In this document: one piece after another, positions 19,864 to 28,333 of the stretch
How positions within the stretch are numbered: position 1 is the stretch's first letter
How the letters are laid out: each line of letters starts with the position of its first letter
Origin: Ectorhizobium quercum
GTDB lineage: Bacteria > Pseudomonadota > Alphaproteobacteria > Rhizobiales > Rhizobiaceae
Assembly (NCBI RefSeq): GCF_026552795.1
Contig: NZ_JANFPI010000004.1
Span: 434,001-498,000 of the forward strand
Direction: 5' to 3'
Length of the DNA: 64,000 nucleotides
Notes under the pieces: generated by a model
The model's database searches: none
The model's input: the letters and a program-made list of their open reading frames with translations, nothing else
Told to the model about the DNA's origin: nothing
Position numbers and translations under genes: made by a program

Positions 19864-20943
19864 ATGCGAATTGCTATTCTCGGTGCCGGTGCGATTGCCT
19901 TCGGCATGGCGGCCTTTCTGGCGAAGGCTGGTCATCAGCCCGTCCTCTGGTCGCCGTCAGGCGGGCGGGCCCGCAAGCTGGCCGACGGTGCGCCGTTGAC
20001 GGCGACGGGGGCCGTCGAATTTTCCGGCCCGGTGGCGGTGGCCGGCGATTGCGGCGAGGCGGTTTCCGGCGCCGATGTGGTAGTGGTCGCCCTGCCGGCC
20101 AACGGCCACCGCATGGTCTTCGATGCGGCGCTGCCGCATCTGAAGTCCGGCCAGCCGGTGATCGTCAGCTCGCACAGCTCCTTCGGCGCGCTCTACCTGT
20201 CGAAGCGTCTGGCCGCGCGCGGCATCTCCCTGCCGGTCGTCGTCTGGGGCACGACCCTTCTGACCGGGCGCCAGCAGCCGGACGGCACGAGCGTGACCGT
20301 GAACACCGTGCGCCAGAAGATCGACGTCGCCACCGTGCCGAAATCGGCCGCCGCTCAGGGCAAGGCGCTCTGCACCGAACTGTTCGGCGACCGTTTCGTC
20401 GAGCGCGACGGGCTTCTCGCCATCTCGCTGTCCAACCTCAACCCGCAGAACCATCTCGGCATCGCCCTTCTTAACCTCACCAGGATGGAAAAGGGCGAAA
20501 AATGGGGGCAGGGCGAGCATGTCACCCCCGCGGTCGGGCAACTGATCGAGGCGCTGGACGCCGAACGGCTAAGGATCGCGGAAAGCTTCGGGCTATCGGT
20601 CAGGACGGTGCGCGAGCATTTCTCGCTGTCCTTCCACGTGCCGATGGGAACCGTGTCGGAGATGAACCAGCAGATGCACAGCGAAGGACGCGGCGGCTTC
20701 GGCCCGGCGACCGCCGACAGCCGCTATATCTACGAGGACGTGCCCTTCGGCCTCGTGCCGACCAGCCTGCTCGGGCGCATCGCGGGGCATCCCGCCGTGC
20801 TGCACGAGGCCGGCACCAGCCTGTTTTCCGCCGCGATGAACCGCGATCTGGCCGCCGACAACGACCTTTTGCCGGATCTCGGCCTCGCCGACCTTTCCCC
20901 CGCCGCGCTGAAGGCGCTGTGCGAACAGGGCTTTTCCGCGTGA
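19864..20943 (+). CDS. NAD(P)-dependent opine (octopine/nopaline) dehydrogenase family protein
   Basis: 359 residues. N-terminal Rossmann motif MRIAILGAGAIAFGMAAFL (GAGAIA), then VVVALPANGH, and a C-terminal helical domain of the octopine/nopaline dehydrogenase type with LSNLNPQNHLGIALLNLTRMEKGEKW. The conserved N-x-x-x-H (NPQNH) at about 200 fits the catalytic His region of this family. Opine dehydrogenases reversibly join an amino acid to a 2-oxo acid by reductive amination. The start was chosen for the Rossmann opening and the strong GGAGACAGGAAA site. It lies beside a LysR regulator and a Pot-type importer, so opine-like substrates are plausible. Confidence 0.82.
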   Translation: MRIAILGAGAIAFGMAAFLAKAGHQPVLWSPSGGRARKLADGAPLTATGAVEFSGPVAVAGDCGEAVSGADVVVVALPANGHRMVFDAALPHLKSGQPVIVSSHSSFGALYLSKRLAARGISLPVVVWGTTLLTGRQQPDGTSVTVNTVRQKIDVATVPKSAAAQGKALCTELFGDRFVERDGLLAISLSNLNPQNHLGIALLNLTRMEKGEKWGQGEHVTPAVGQLIEALDAERLRIAESFGLSVRTVREHFSLSFHVPMGTVSEMNQQMHSEGRGGFGPATADSRYIYEDVPFGLVPTSLLGRIAGHPAVLHEAGTSLFSAAMNRDLAADNDLLPDLGLADLSPAALKALCEQGFSA

Positions 20944-20956
20944 ATATCCAAGAAGG

Positions 20957-20979
20957 AGGGGCGTCTGTTGACGACCCCT
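20957..20979 (+). terminator. Possible terminator after opine dehydrogenase-like gene
   Basis: AGGGGCGTC pairs with GACG(A)CCCCT around a TGTT loop, with one bulged base, 13 bp after the stop codon. The sequence after it is CTCCTGCG rather than a T-run, so termination is uncertain. Confidence 0.4.
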
Positions 20980-21008
20980 CTCCTGCGTCACGCTTGCGGC
21001 CTCTCTTT

Positions 21009-21085
21009 CGTCACCGTTGGGTTTAACCCGAGGGTCCACGCCGCAGGCGGCGCGATGGATGGTCGGGTCGAGCCAGACCATGACG
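21009..21085. repeat. Alphaproteobacterial intergenic palindromic repeat, single copy
   Basis: A 77-bp element begins CGTCACC and ends CCATGACG. Read on the minus strand it contains the dyad GGCTCGACCCGACCATCCA followed by a second GGTT-AACC dyad. Related units occur at 39864-40290 (four copies, three of them tandem-spaced) and at 52253-52331. All lie in non-coding DNA between gene ends. The consensus is a long known type of intergenic repeat in alphaproteobacteria. Confidence 0.7.
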
Positions 21086-21130
21086 GAAGAGAGCGAGAGG
21101 CACTTTGATAACGACCCGGCTGCGGTCGTC

Positions 21131-22657
21131 TCACATGACCGCACCGATCTGCCACGGCACGAATTCGTTGCGGCCGTAGCCGAGCTCCTCCGATTTCGAG
21201 CGTTTGCCCGAGGCGACGGCGAGGACCGTGTCGAAGATTGCCCGGCCCTTCTCCTCCAGCGACACGCCCTCGACGATATCGCCGCAATTGATGTCCATGT
21301 CGTCAGGCATGCGGGCGTAAAGCTCGCTGTTGGTGGCGAGCTTGATCGAGGGCACCGGCTTGCAGCCATAGGCCGAGCCGCGCCCGGTGGTGAAACAGAG
21401 GATGTTGGCGCCGCCGGCCACCTGTCCCGTCGCCGCGACGGGATCGTAGCCGGGCGTGTCCATGTAGACGAAGCCCTTGCGGTCGATGCGCTCGGCATAG
21501 CGGTAGACGCCGCGCAGGGTGGAATTGCCGCCCTTGGCGACCGCGCCGAGCGATTTTTCCAGGATGGTGGTGAGCCCGCCCGCCTTGTTGCCGGGGGAGG
21601 GGTTGTTGTTCATCTCGCCGCCGTTGCGGCGGGTATAGTCCTCCCACCAGTGGATGAGGTCGACGATCTTCTGCCCGACCTCGACGCTTTCGGCGCGCCG
21701 CGTCAGGAGATGCTCGGCGCCGTAGATTTCCGGGGTTTCGGACAGGATGGCCGTGCCGCCGTGGCGGACCAGCATGTCGGCGGCCACGCCCAGCGCCGGG
21801 TTGGCGGTCAGTCCAGAATAGCCGTCCGAGCCGCCGCACTGGAGCGCCAGCGTCAGTTCGGCGGCGGAGACCGGCTCGCGTTTCGCCCGCGCCGCGAAGG
21901 GCAGCATGTCGCGGATGCGCGCGACCCCTGCCTCCACCGCCTTGCGCGTTCCGCCGATCTCCTGAATGGTCAGCGACTGGAAGTGGTCGCCCTCGGCGAT
22001 GCCGTAGGTGTCCTTCATGCGCGGGATCTGGAAGACTTCGCAGCCGAGGCCGACCAGCAGGATGGCGGAGAAGTTCGGGTGGCTGGCATAGCCCCATTGC
22101 GTGCGCGACAGCACGTCGAAGGCCTCTCCCCTGCCGGCCATGCCGCAGCCCTGCCCGTGCGGCAGGGGAACGACGCCGTCGATGCCGGGATAGTCGCGGA
22201 GAATGCCGGAGCGCTCGATCGTGTCGGCGACGTAGTCGACGACGGTGGCGGAACAGTTCACCGAGGAGAGGATGCCGATATAGTTGCGCGTGCCGACGCG
22301 GCCGTCGGCGCGGCGGAAGCCCTCGAAGAAGGCGGGAACCTCGCCGGGCCGCAGGCCCTCGGGCGGCCTCGCCTCGGAGGCGAAGGCGTAATCGCGCTCG
22401 AAATCCTCGCCCATCGTGACGTTCTTCTCATGCACCCATTCACCGGGTGCGATGTCGGAACTGGCAAAGCCGATGATCTGGCCGAACTTGCGGATCGGCT
22501 CGCCGCGGGGGATCGGGCGCACCGCGACCTTGTGGCCGCGCGGCACGCGGGCGGCGGTGACGACCTCGCCTTCCGCCGGGCTGCCGGCGGGCAGGTCGGC
22601 GACGGTGACGACGACATTGTCCTGCGCGTTGAGGCGCAGGGTCTTGTTCACGCTCAT
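21131..22657 (-). CDS. uxaA: Altronate dehydratase (UxaA family)
   Basis: 508-residue dehydratase of the UxaA/GarD family. An N-terminal SAF-type domain at about 10-85 is followed by the large UxaA domain with VGTRNYIGILSSVNCSATV, PLPHGQGCGM, LQCGGSDGYSG and the C-terminal FTTGRGSAYGCKPVPSIK. The enzyme removes water from D-altronate to give 2-keto-3-deoxy-D-gluconate in uronate catabolism; other members use galactarate or related acids, so the exact substrate is open. It starts 1 bp after the Zn-alcohol dehydrogenase stop. No tagaturonate reductase (UxaB) is adjacent; the UxuB-like protein at 26935 is the only candidate in the window. Confidence 0.88.
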   Translation of the reverse strand: MSVNKTLRLNAQDNVVVTVADLPAGSPAEGEVVTAARVPRGHKVAVRPIPRGEPIRKFGQIIGFASSDIAPGEWVHEKNVTMGEDFERDYAFASEARPPEGLRPGEVPAFFEGFRRADGRVGTRNYIGILSSVNCSATVVDYVADTIERSGILRDYPGIDGVVPLPHGQGCGMAGRGEAFDVLSRTQWGYASHPNFSAILLVGLGCEVFQIPRMKDTYGIAEGDHFQSLTIQEIGGTRKAVEAGVARIRDMLPFAARAKREPVSAAELTLALQCGGSDGYSGLTANPALGVAADMLVRHGGTAILSETPEIYGAEHLLTRRAESVEVGQKIVDLIHWWEDYTRRNGGEMNNNPSPGNKAGGLTTILEKSLGAVAKGGNSTLRGVYRYAERIDRKGFVYMDTPGYDPVAATGQVAGGANILCFTTGRGSAYGCKPVPSIKLATNSELYARMPDDMDINCGDIVEGVSLEEKGRAIFDTVLAVASGKRSKSEELGYGRNEFVPWQIGAVM

Positions 22658-22658
22658 G

Positions 22659-23669
22659 TCATACCTCCAGAATGGCCTTGATCACGCCGGTGTCCGGGCG
22701 CGACCAGTCGGCGAACAGTTTGACGCCGTCTTCCAGACGGCCCGTATGGGTATTGAGCGCCCGTGTCGGCACCGCGCCGGCCTCCATCTGGCGGACGACC
22801 TCGGCGAAATCCTCCGGCTGCGCGTTGCGGCTGGCCAGCAGCGTCGCCTCGCGCTTGTGGAACTCCGGGTCGGAGAAGGCGATATCCTGCCGCACCACCG
22901 ACAGGAGCACGTAGCGCCCGCCGTGGGCGAGGAAGTTGAAGCCGCGCTGCATGGGAATGGCGTTGCCGGTGGCGTCGATCACCACGTCGAACCCGTCGCC
23001 GCCGGTCATGCGCATGGCCTCCGTCCCGGCGGAGGCGTTGGCGGGCAGCGAGGTGTTGGCGCCGAGCCGGTCGACGGCGAAGGCCAGCCGGTCCTCGCGG
23101 GTGTCCATCACCGTGACATGGGCGCCGCGCGCCCTGGCGAAGATGATCGCCGACATGCCGATGGGCCCCGCGCCGGTGACGAGCACGCGGTCTTCGCCGG
23201 CGATCGCGCCGCGCCGGACGCCATGCGCGCCGATAGCCAGGAACTCGATCATCGCCGCGTCGTCGAGCGCGATGCCGCCGGTCGGAACCACGTTCCGTTC
23301 GGGAACCGAAAGATATTCGGCCATGCCGCCGTCGCAATGGACGCCGAGCACCCGGATGGCCTGGCAGGCATTGGTCAGCCCCTTGCGGCAGGCATGGCAG
23401 GCGCCGCAGGAGAGATAGGGCACGATATAGACCGGATCGCCCCGTTTCAGCGCGCTGCCCGGCGGCGCTTCCTCCACCGTGCCGGAAAGCTCGTGGCCCA
23501 TGACGCGCGGATAGTCGAGAAAGGGATGCTTGCCGGCGAAGATGTGAAAATCCGTGCCGCAGATGCCGACATGGCGGATGCGCACCAGAACCTCGTCGTC
23601 CGCCCGCACCGGGGCGGGCCGGGAGATGACGGAGAGGCGGCCGGGCTCGTCGCAGATCAGGGCCTTCAT
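22659..23669 (-). CDS. Zinc-dependent alcohol dehydrogenase, sugar-acid type (L-galactonate/L-gulonate 5-dehydrogenase-like)
   Basis: 336-residue MDR-family dehydrogenase. Catalytic zinc ligands lie in GICGTDFH and GHE; four structural zinc cysteines are in CGACHACRKGLTNAC; the NAD motif is VTGAGPIGMSA. Length and the N-terminus MKALICDEPGRLSV resemble RspB/LgoD-type enzymes, which oxidise L-galactonate or L-gulonate at C5 to tagaturonate or fructuronate. The pairing with an altronate dehydratase fits L-galactonate to tagaturonate, then altronate, then KDG. The start ATG overlaps the stop of a 23-codon upstream ORF by 4 bp. Confidence 0.82.
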   Translation of the reverse strand: MKALICDEPGRLSVISRPAPVRADDEVLVRIRHVGICGTDFHIFAGKHPFLDYPRVMGHELSGTVEEAPPGSALKRGDPVYIVPYLSCGACHACRKGLTNACQAIRVLGVHCDGGMAEYLSVPERNVVPTGGIALDDAAMIEFLAIGAHGVRRGAIAGEDRVLVTGAGPIGMSAIIFARARGAHVTVMDTREDRLAFAVDRLGANTSLPANASAGTEAMRMTGGDGFDVVIDATGNAIPMQRGFNFLAHGGRYVLLSVVRQDIAFSDPEFHKREATLLASRNAQPEDFAEVVRQMEAGAVPTRALNTHTGRLEDGVKLFADWSRPDTGVIKAILEV

Positions 23670-23737
23670 GACAAGAACCCCGTCCGTCCGGCGAAAGATG
23701 CCCGGATGGCGTGCATGCGGCAGGCGGCTGCGATCAT
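23666..23737 (-). CDS. Candidate 23-residue leader peptide ORF
   Basis: A short ORF starts at an ATG preceded by a strong GGGAGGATTTC ribosome site. It reads MIAAACRMHAIRASFAGRTG followed by FLS, and ends in TGA that overlaps the ATG of the alcohol dehydrogenase gene (ATGA). The dehydrogenase itself has a poor Shine-Dalgarno (GGGG), so ribosomes finishing this ORF could feed translation of the next gene. The peptide is basic with one cysteine and no known family. It may be a real translational-coupling leader or just a remnant. Confidence 0.5.
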   Translation of the reverse strand: MIAAACRMHAIRASFAGRTGFLS

Positions 23738-23764
23738 GAAATCCTCCCTTTCAGGTCGCGGCGA

Positions 23765-23830
23765 ATGTCTTTGTTCTTTTTCGATAAAAGACATCAGGCT
23801 TGCGCGCAATTTGTTTTTTATGTTAAAAAA
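23765..23830. promoter_or_regulatory. AT-rich inverted repeats in the divergent dehydrogenase/GntR promoter
   Basis: Two dyads lie in the 150 bp between the leader ORF and the GntR gene. ATGTCTTT at 23765-23772 pairs with AAAGACAT at 23787-23794. TTTTTTA at 23814-23820 pairs with TAAAAAA at 23824-23830, and a third TAAAAAAC follows at 23838-23845. Their place between divergent genes, one of which is a regulator, makes them candidate operators for that regulator. Confidence 0.45.
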
Positions 23831-23891
23831 TCAACCGTAAAAAACATGCGTCGGCGGTCCCGGGAGACAAGGACGGGAGACAGGGAGCGGA

Positions 23892-24788
23892 ATGAAGACC
23901 AACGTGGTCTACAGGCGGGCCTACAACCGCTGCCTCGATCTGCTCGCAACGCACGCGCCGGGCGGCGGCCTGCCGTCCGAGCCGGCCTTTTCCGCCCTGC
24001 TCGGCGTCAGCCGCACGACGGTACGCGCTGTTCTCGCTGAGCTGGCGTCGCGCGGCATCGCCGGTGTGGACGGCCGGGAAAAGCGGCTGCTGCGCCGCCC
24101 CTTGCGCGGCGATTATCTCGACGCCGCCGCGCTGGAGCCGATGGCCGACATGCTGGAGCGCAAGTTCATGGCTTGGATGGTCGGGCCGGACTGCCATGCC
24201 GGGCAGGTCATCAACGGGCTCGATCTCGCCCGCCAGTTCGGCGTCTCCACCTCGGCCATCCGCGAATGCCTGAACAAGTTCAGCCATTTCGGGCTTCTGG
24301 AACGGCAGAGCAACGGCCGCTGGCGGACATTGGGCCTGACCGTCGATTTCGTCGAGGAACTGTTCGACATGCGCGAGGTGATGGAATTTCGCGCCGTCGA
24401 CCGCTTCGTCGCCCTGCCGGACGGCCACCCCGCCTGGGAGGCGCTGACCGGGATCGAGGAGCAGCACCATGCGCTGATCGCCGATTTCGCCAACCGCTAC
24501 CGCGATTTCTCCGAACTCGACCACCGTTTTCACCGGCTGGTCAACAGCGTCGCGCCGAACCGTTTCCTCGGCAATATCCACGGCGTGATGTCGGCGATCT
24601 TCCACTACCATTACCAGTGGAACAAGAAGCACGAGAAGGAGCGCAACCACATCGCGCTTCAGGAACACCTCGCCTATATCGACGGGCTGCGCAGCCGCGA
24701 TATCGCCCGCGCCCGCGCCGCCAGCCGCCTTCATCTGGAAACCGCCCGCTCCACCATGCTGGCCTCGATCGAGATCGCTGGCGAATAA
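23892..24788 (+). CDS. GntR-FCD regulator with two winged helices
   Basis: 298 residues, longer than the usual 220-250 of the FadR/FCD group because it has two DNA-binding domains. The first winged helix spans about 5-65 (LPSEPAFSALLGVSRTTVRA). A second covers about 100-145 (INGLDLARQFGVSTSAIREC then NGRWRTL). The FCD ligand domain follows at about 150-290, with DHRFHRLV and later His residues for a metal site. It is divergent from the UxaA/Zn-dehydrogenase operon and is its likely regulator. A protein of the same unusual layout is encoded at 35969-36967. Confidence 0.85.
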   Translation: MKTNVVYRRAYNRCLDLLATHAPGGGLPSEPAFSALLGVSRTTVRAVLAELASRGIAGVDGREKRLLRRPLRGDYLDAAALEPMADMLERKFMAWMVGPDCHAGQVINGLDLARQFGVSTSAIRECLNKFSHFGLLERQSNGRWRTLGLTVDFVEELFDMREVMEFRAVDRFVALPDGHPAWEALTGIEEQHHALIADFANRYRDFSELDHRFHRLVNSVAPNRFLGNIHGVMSAIFHYHYQWNKKHEKERNHIALQEHLAYIDGLRSRDIARARAASRLHLETARSTMLASIEIAGE

Positions 24789-24801
24789 TGGTCCTACCAA
24801 T
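24787..24801. promoter_or_regulatory. LldR-type operator, distal
   Basis: On the minus strand it reads ATTGGTAGGACCATT; the core TGGT-N3-ACCA is the FadR-subfamily pattern known for LldR and PdhR. It begins in the stop codon of the preceding regulator gene. Its centre (24794) is 84 bp, almost exactly eight helical turns, from the centre of the proximal site. Confidence 0.7.
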
Positions 24802-24870
24802 GCCGTCTTGACTCCGGCGAAAATTGCCGTATTCGAAAAGACAGAGGACGTCTGGAGCAGGGGTTTCGAT

Positions 24871-24886
24871 ATTGGTAGGACCAAAT
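24871..24886. promoter_or_regulatory. LldR-type operator, proximal, over the lldR start
   Basis: ATTGGTAGGACCAAAT contains a perfect TTGGT-AGG-ACCAA palindrome and shares 13 bases (ATTGGTAGGACCA) with the inverted distal site. It covers the probable TTG start codon of lldR, so binding would block the lldR-lldD operon; the pair suits repression by looping. Confidence 0.72.
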
Positions 24887-25648
24887 GAGGCCGCGCCGTC
24901 GCTGGCGGGCGAGATCGAGGCGATGATTGCCGAACGCGGGCTTGCGCCCGGCGCGCGCCTGCCGGCCGAGCGGGCGCTGGCCGGCGAACTCGGCGTGTCG
25001 CGCTCGCGGCTGCGCGAGGCGATCCAGCAGCTCGTCAGCCGCGGCGTCGTGGTCAGCCGCCGGGGCGGCGGCACCTATGTCTGCGAACCGGGCGCGGCCT
25101 TTCCGTTCGAACGGGCCCTGCAACCGCTCGGCGCCCTCATCCGTACCGACAGCGGCTACTGGCGCGACGTGATGGAAATCCGCAAGTCGCTCGAGACGGA
25201 TGCCGCCTATTACGCGGCCCTGCGCGCCGACGCGGCCGACAGGGCAAGGCTTCGTGCCGCGCTGGAGGCCGTGAGCGGGCCGGGAGCGGACGATCCGGCG
25301 GCGCAGGCGCAGGCCGATGCGGCGTTCCACATGGCGATTGCCGGGGCCTCGCACAACGCCGTTCTGCGGCAGGTGATGGCCGGCCTGTTCGAGCTGATGC
25401 GCGTCAGCATCGCCGAAAGCCTGAAGCAGCTTTTCCGCCTGCCGAGGACGGCGGAGGAACTGGAGCGGCAGCATCGCCGCATCGTCGAGGCCATTCTGGC
25501 GCGCGAGCCGGACAAGGCGAGGGCGGCAGCCGCCGGCCATCTCGCCTTCGTGGAGGATTGCCTGGGGCGGATCGACGAGGCGGCGGCCCGCGACCGCCGC
25601 GCCGCGACCGCCCGGCACGTCATCTTGCAGGAGGAGGCAGGATCATGA
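24872..25648 (+). CDS. lldR: L-lactate-responsive FadR-type regulator LldR
   Basis: About 258 residues. The winged helix is at about 10-75 with [20 protein letters not shown], then RRGGGTYV and an FCD ligand domain. The frame has no early ATG; I chose TTG at 24872, preceded by GGGG at 8 bases, because it leaves the usual ten residues before the winged helix. A TTG at 24824 is the alternative. Its stop overlaps the lldD start (ATGA). The order lldR-lldD, the operator pair and the sequence character match the LldR repressor of lactate use, which is released or switched by L-lactate. Confidence 0.88.
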   Translation: MVGPNEAAPSLAGEIEAMIAERGLAPGARLPAERALAGELGVSRSRLREAIQQLVSRGVVVSRRGGGTYVCEPGAAFPFERALQPLGALIRTDSGYWRDVMEIRKSLETDAAYYAALRADAADRARLRAALEAVSGPGADDPAAQAQADAAFHMAIAGASHNAVLRQVMAGLFELMRVSIAESLKQLFRLPRTAEELERQHRRIVEAILAREPDKARAAAAGHLAFVEDCLGRIDEAAARDRRAATARHVILQEEAGS

Positions 25649-26799
25649 TCATTTCGTCCGCAACGGACTACCGCGAGGCCGCCCGCCGCCGGCTGCCGCC
25701 GTTCCTGTTCCACTATATCGACGGCGGCGCCTATGCCGAGCATACGCTGCGCCGCAACGTCGACGATCTCGCCGGACTGGCGTTGCGCCAGCTCGTGCTG
25801 AAAAGCGTCGGCGAGGTGGATATCGCCTCGACCTTCTTCGACGAGGCCGTCTCCATGCCCGTGGCGCTGGCGCCGGTGGGGCTGACGGGCATGTTCGCCC
25901 GCCGGGGCGAGGTGCAGGCCGCCCGCGCAGCCGCGAGCCGGGGCATTCCGATGACGCTTTCCACCGTCTCGGTCTGCCCCATCGAGGAGGTGCAGGCCCG
26001 GGTGCCGAAACCGATCTGGTTCCAGCTCTACGTGCTGCGCGACCGCGGCTTCATGCGCAACGCGCTGGAGCGCGCCTGGGCGGCGGGCATCCGCAAGCTG
26101 GTCTTCACCGTGGACATGCCCGTGCCCGGCGCGCGCTATCGCGACGCCCATTCCGGCATGTCGGGGCCGAGCGGGCCGGCGCGCCGCTTCCTTCAGGCGG
26201 TGACGCATCCGCGCTGGGCGGTCGATGTCGGCCTGCTCGGCAAGCCGCACGATCTCGGCAACATCTCGGCATATCGCGGCGAGCCGACCCGGCTGGCCGA
26301 TTACATCGGCTGGCTCGGCGCGAATTTCGATCCCTCCATCGGCTGGGTCGATCTGGAATGGATCCGCGATTTCTGGAAGGGGCCGATGATCATCAAGGGC
26401 ATTCTCGATCCCGAGGACGCGAAGGACGCCGTGCGCTTCGGCGCCGACGGCATCGTCGTCTCCAACCACGGCGGCCGCCAGCTCGACGGCGTCCTGTCGT
26501 CCGCCCGCGCCTTGCCGGCGATTGCCGACGCGGTGAAGGGCGAGCTGGCGATCCTCGCGGATTCCGGCATCCGCTCGGGGCTCGACGTGGTGCGGATGAT
26601 CGCGCAGGGCGCCGACGGAGTTCTCATCGGCCGCGCCTTCGTCTACGCGCTGGCGACGGCGGGCCAGGCCGGGGTGGAGAACCTGCTCGACCTTTTCGCA
26701 AAGGAAATGCGCGTCGCCATGACGCTGACCGGCGCGCGCTCGGTGGCCGGGATTTCGCGCGAAAGCCTCGTGCGCGAGATGAGACAGGCGGCCGGGTAG
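25645..26799 (+). CDS. lldD: FMN-dependent L-lactate dehydrogenase LldD
   Basis: 384-residue membrane-associated flavoenzyme that oxidises L-lactate to pyruvate and feeds electrons to quinone. The N-terminus [20 protein letters not shown], then [28 protein letters not shown] and the active-site [12 protein letters not shown] (catalytic His and substrate Arg) are very close to Escherichia coli LldD as remembered. It is translationally coupled to lldR. No lactate permease is adjacent. L-lactate could come from outside or from cleavage of 2,4-diketo-3-deoxy-L-fuconate by the hydrolase at 53589; the latter is inference. Confidence 0.96.
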   Translation: MIISSATDYREAARRRLPPFLFHYIDGGAYAEHTLRRNVDDLAGLALRQLVLKSVGEVDIASTFFDEAVSMPVALAPVGLTGMFARRGEVQAARAAASRGIPMTLSTVSVCPIEEVQARVPKPIWFQLYVLRDRGFMRNALERAWAAGIRKLVFTVDMPVPGARYRDAHSGMSGPSGPARRFLQAVTHPRWAVDVGLLGKPHDLGNISAYRGEPTRLADYIGWLGANFDPSIGWVDLEWIRDFWKGPMIIKGILDPEDAKDAVRFGADGIVVSNHGGRQLDGVLSSARALPAIADAVKGELAILADSGIRSGLDVVRMIAQGADGVLIGRAFVYALATAGQAGVENLLDLFAKEMRVAMTLTGARSVAGISRESLVREMRQAAG

Positions 26800-26889
26800 C
26801 CATCCGCCGCTTCTGGCGGAAAAGGGCCGCCTTTATTGCAGCCCGGCGTTTAACGGGATCGCTGAGCGACTCTCTCTCGTTGTTTTCAC

Positions 26890-26933
26890 GCAATTCCGGA
26901 CGGAAAACCGCTGCACACTTTTCCTGGAATTGC
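26890..26933 (-). repeat. 44-bp interspersed palindromic element, copy 2
   Basis: This is the inverse copy of the element at 7614-7657, differing at 2 of 44 bases, with ends GCAATTCC and GGAATTGC and an inner perfect GGAAAA/TTTTCC pair. It begins 1 bp after the uxuB stop codon (minus strand) and has the same orientation relative to that gene as copy 1 has to its gene. Confidence 0.7.
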
Positions 26934-26934
26934 T

Positions 26935-28329
26935 CTATCGCAGCCCGGCGTTCACCAGATCGCGCCAGCCGCGCGCTTCGGCCAGTTCCAGCGGGAAAAG
27001 GCCGGGAATGGCGAAGAAGGAGGCCGAAGGATCGGCGGGGTCGGCATCGGCGGCCGCGGCGAGGATTTCGGCGCGGCGCGGATCGTCGCAGTCCCCGCGC
27101 TTGCGCACGGCGGCGATCCAGACGGCGACGGCATGGGCGAACGCTGCCGCGTCGCCGTCATCGGACAGGGCACGGACGGCGGGCGCGAGGAGGCGCTGCG
27201 GCAGCTTCTGCGTCGTGTCGAGGGCGATCTGGACGCAGCGATGCGCGATGGTCGGGTTGGCGAAGCGCTCCATCAACTGGTCCATATAGGCCGGAAGGTC
27301 GACGCCCGGCACGGGATCGAGCGTCTTCGCCGCGGCGTTCATGTGCGTGCGGGCCTGCGCGGCGAATTCCGGCACGGCCATGACGTCGCGGATGCAGTCG
27401 AGCGCGGCCAGAATGCCGAGATGGGCGAGCAGCGTGTGCGTTCCGTTGAGCAGGCGCAGCTTCATGTTCTCGTAGGGTTCGACGTCGCCGGTGAAGATCG
27501 CGCCGCCGGCCTCCCACTGCGGCCGGCCCAGAACGAAATCGTCCTCGATCACCCATTGCAGGAAGGGTTCGGTGTCGAGCGCCAGCGTGTCCGTCACGCC
27601 AAGGATGCGCTCGGCGCGCTCGCGCGTCTCGTCCGTCGCGGCGGGCACGATGCGGTCGACCATCGAGCAGGGAAAGGCGCCTTCCTCCGCGATCCAGCGG
27701 GCCAGTTCCGGGTCGTGCCGCCCGGCCATGTCCAGCACGAGGCGGCGGACGATCCGGCCGTTGGCGGGAAGGTTGTCGCAGCACAGGACCGTGTAGGGCG
27801 CGATGCCCTTGGCGCGCCGCAGCGCCAGCCCCTCGACGAGGAAGCCGATGACGCCGACCGGCGCATGCGGATCGGCGAGATCGGCGGCGATGGCGGGATG
27901 ACCGGTATCCAGCCCGCCGCTTTGCGGATGCAGGCCGTAGGCCTTTTCCGAGACGGTCAGCGTGACGATCCGGGTGTCGGGGCTCGCCAGACGATCGAGA
28001 ACCTTCGCGCCGTCCTGCGCGGCGCAGACCCAGCCCACCGTAGTGCCGACGATTTCCGGCCTGTCGTCGCCGATGCTGCGCACGGTGACGGAATAAAGGC
28101 CGTCCTGCGCTGCGAGCGCCTCGACCGGTTCGGCCGAGCGCAGGTTGACGGCAACGATGCCCCACGGCCCGAACTGCGCGTCGAGCGCGCGCTGGGTGAA
28201 GACGGCCTGATGGGCGCGGTGAAAGGCGCCGAGGCCGATATGGACGATGCCGGGCGTCAGCGCCGTCCGGTCGTAGGAGGGGCGTGCGACGAAGGGGGGC
28301 AGGGCGATTTTCGCGGAAAGCCGTTCCAT
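26935..28329 (-). CDS. uxuB: Mannitol dehydrogenase family, fructuronate reductase-like
   Basis: 464 residues. The N-terminal Rossmann region has PGIVHIGLGAFHRAHQAVFT, the opening of polyol/uronate dehydrogenases; the C-terminal domain has VEPYENMKLRLLNGTHT, with the catalytic Lys in KLRLLNG. UxuB reduces D-fructuronate to D-mannonate with NADH. The start chosen lies 4 bp after the uxuA stop and gives MERLSAKIALPPF; upstream frame is shadow. It completes, with UxuA, the fructuronate to KDG route. Because no UxaB is present nearby it may also serve tagaturonate; that needs testing. Confidence 0.88.
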   Translation of the reverse strand: MERLSAKIALPPFVARPSYDRTALTPGIVHIGLGAFHRAHQAVFTQRALDAQFGPWGIVAVNLRSAEPVEALAAQDGLYSVTVRSIGDDRPEIVGTTVGWVCAAQDGAKVLDRLASPDTRIVTLTVSEKAYGLHPQSGGLDTGHPAIAADLADPHAPVGVIGFLVEGLALRRAKGIAPYTVLCCDNLPANGRIVRRLVLDMAGRHDPELARWIAEEGAFPCSMVDRIVPAATDETRERAERILGVTDTLALDTEPFLQWVIEDDFVLGRPQWEAGGAIFTGDVEPYENMKLRLLNGTHTLLAHLGILAALDCIRDVMAVPEFAAQARTHMNAAAKTLDPVPGVDLPAYMDQLMERFANPTIAHRCVQIALDTTQKLPQRLLAPAVRALSDDGDAAAFAHAVAVWIAAVRKRGDCDDPRRAEILAAAADADPADPSASFFAIPGLFPLELAEARGWRDLVNAGLR

Positions 28330-28333
28330 GTGC

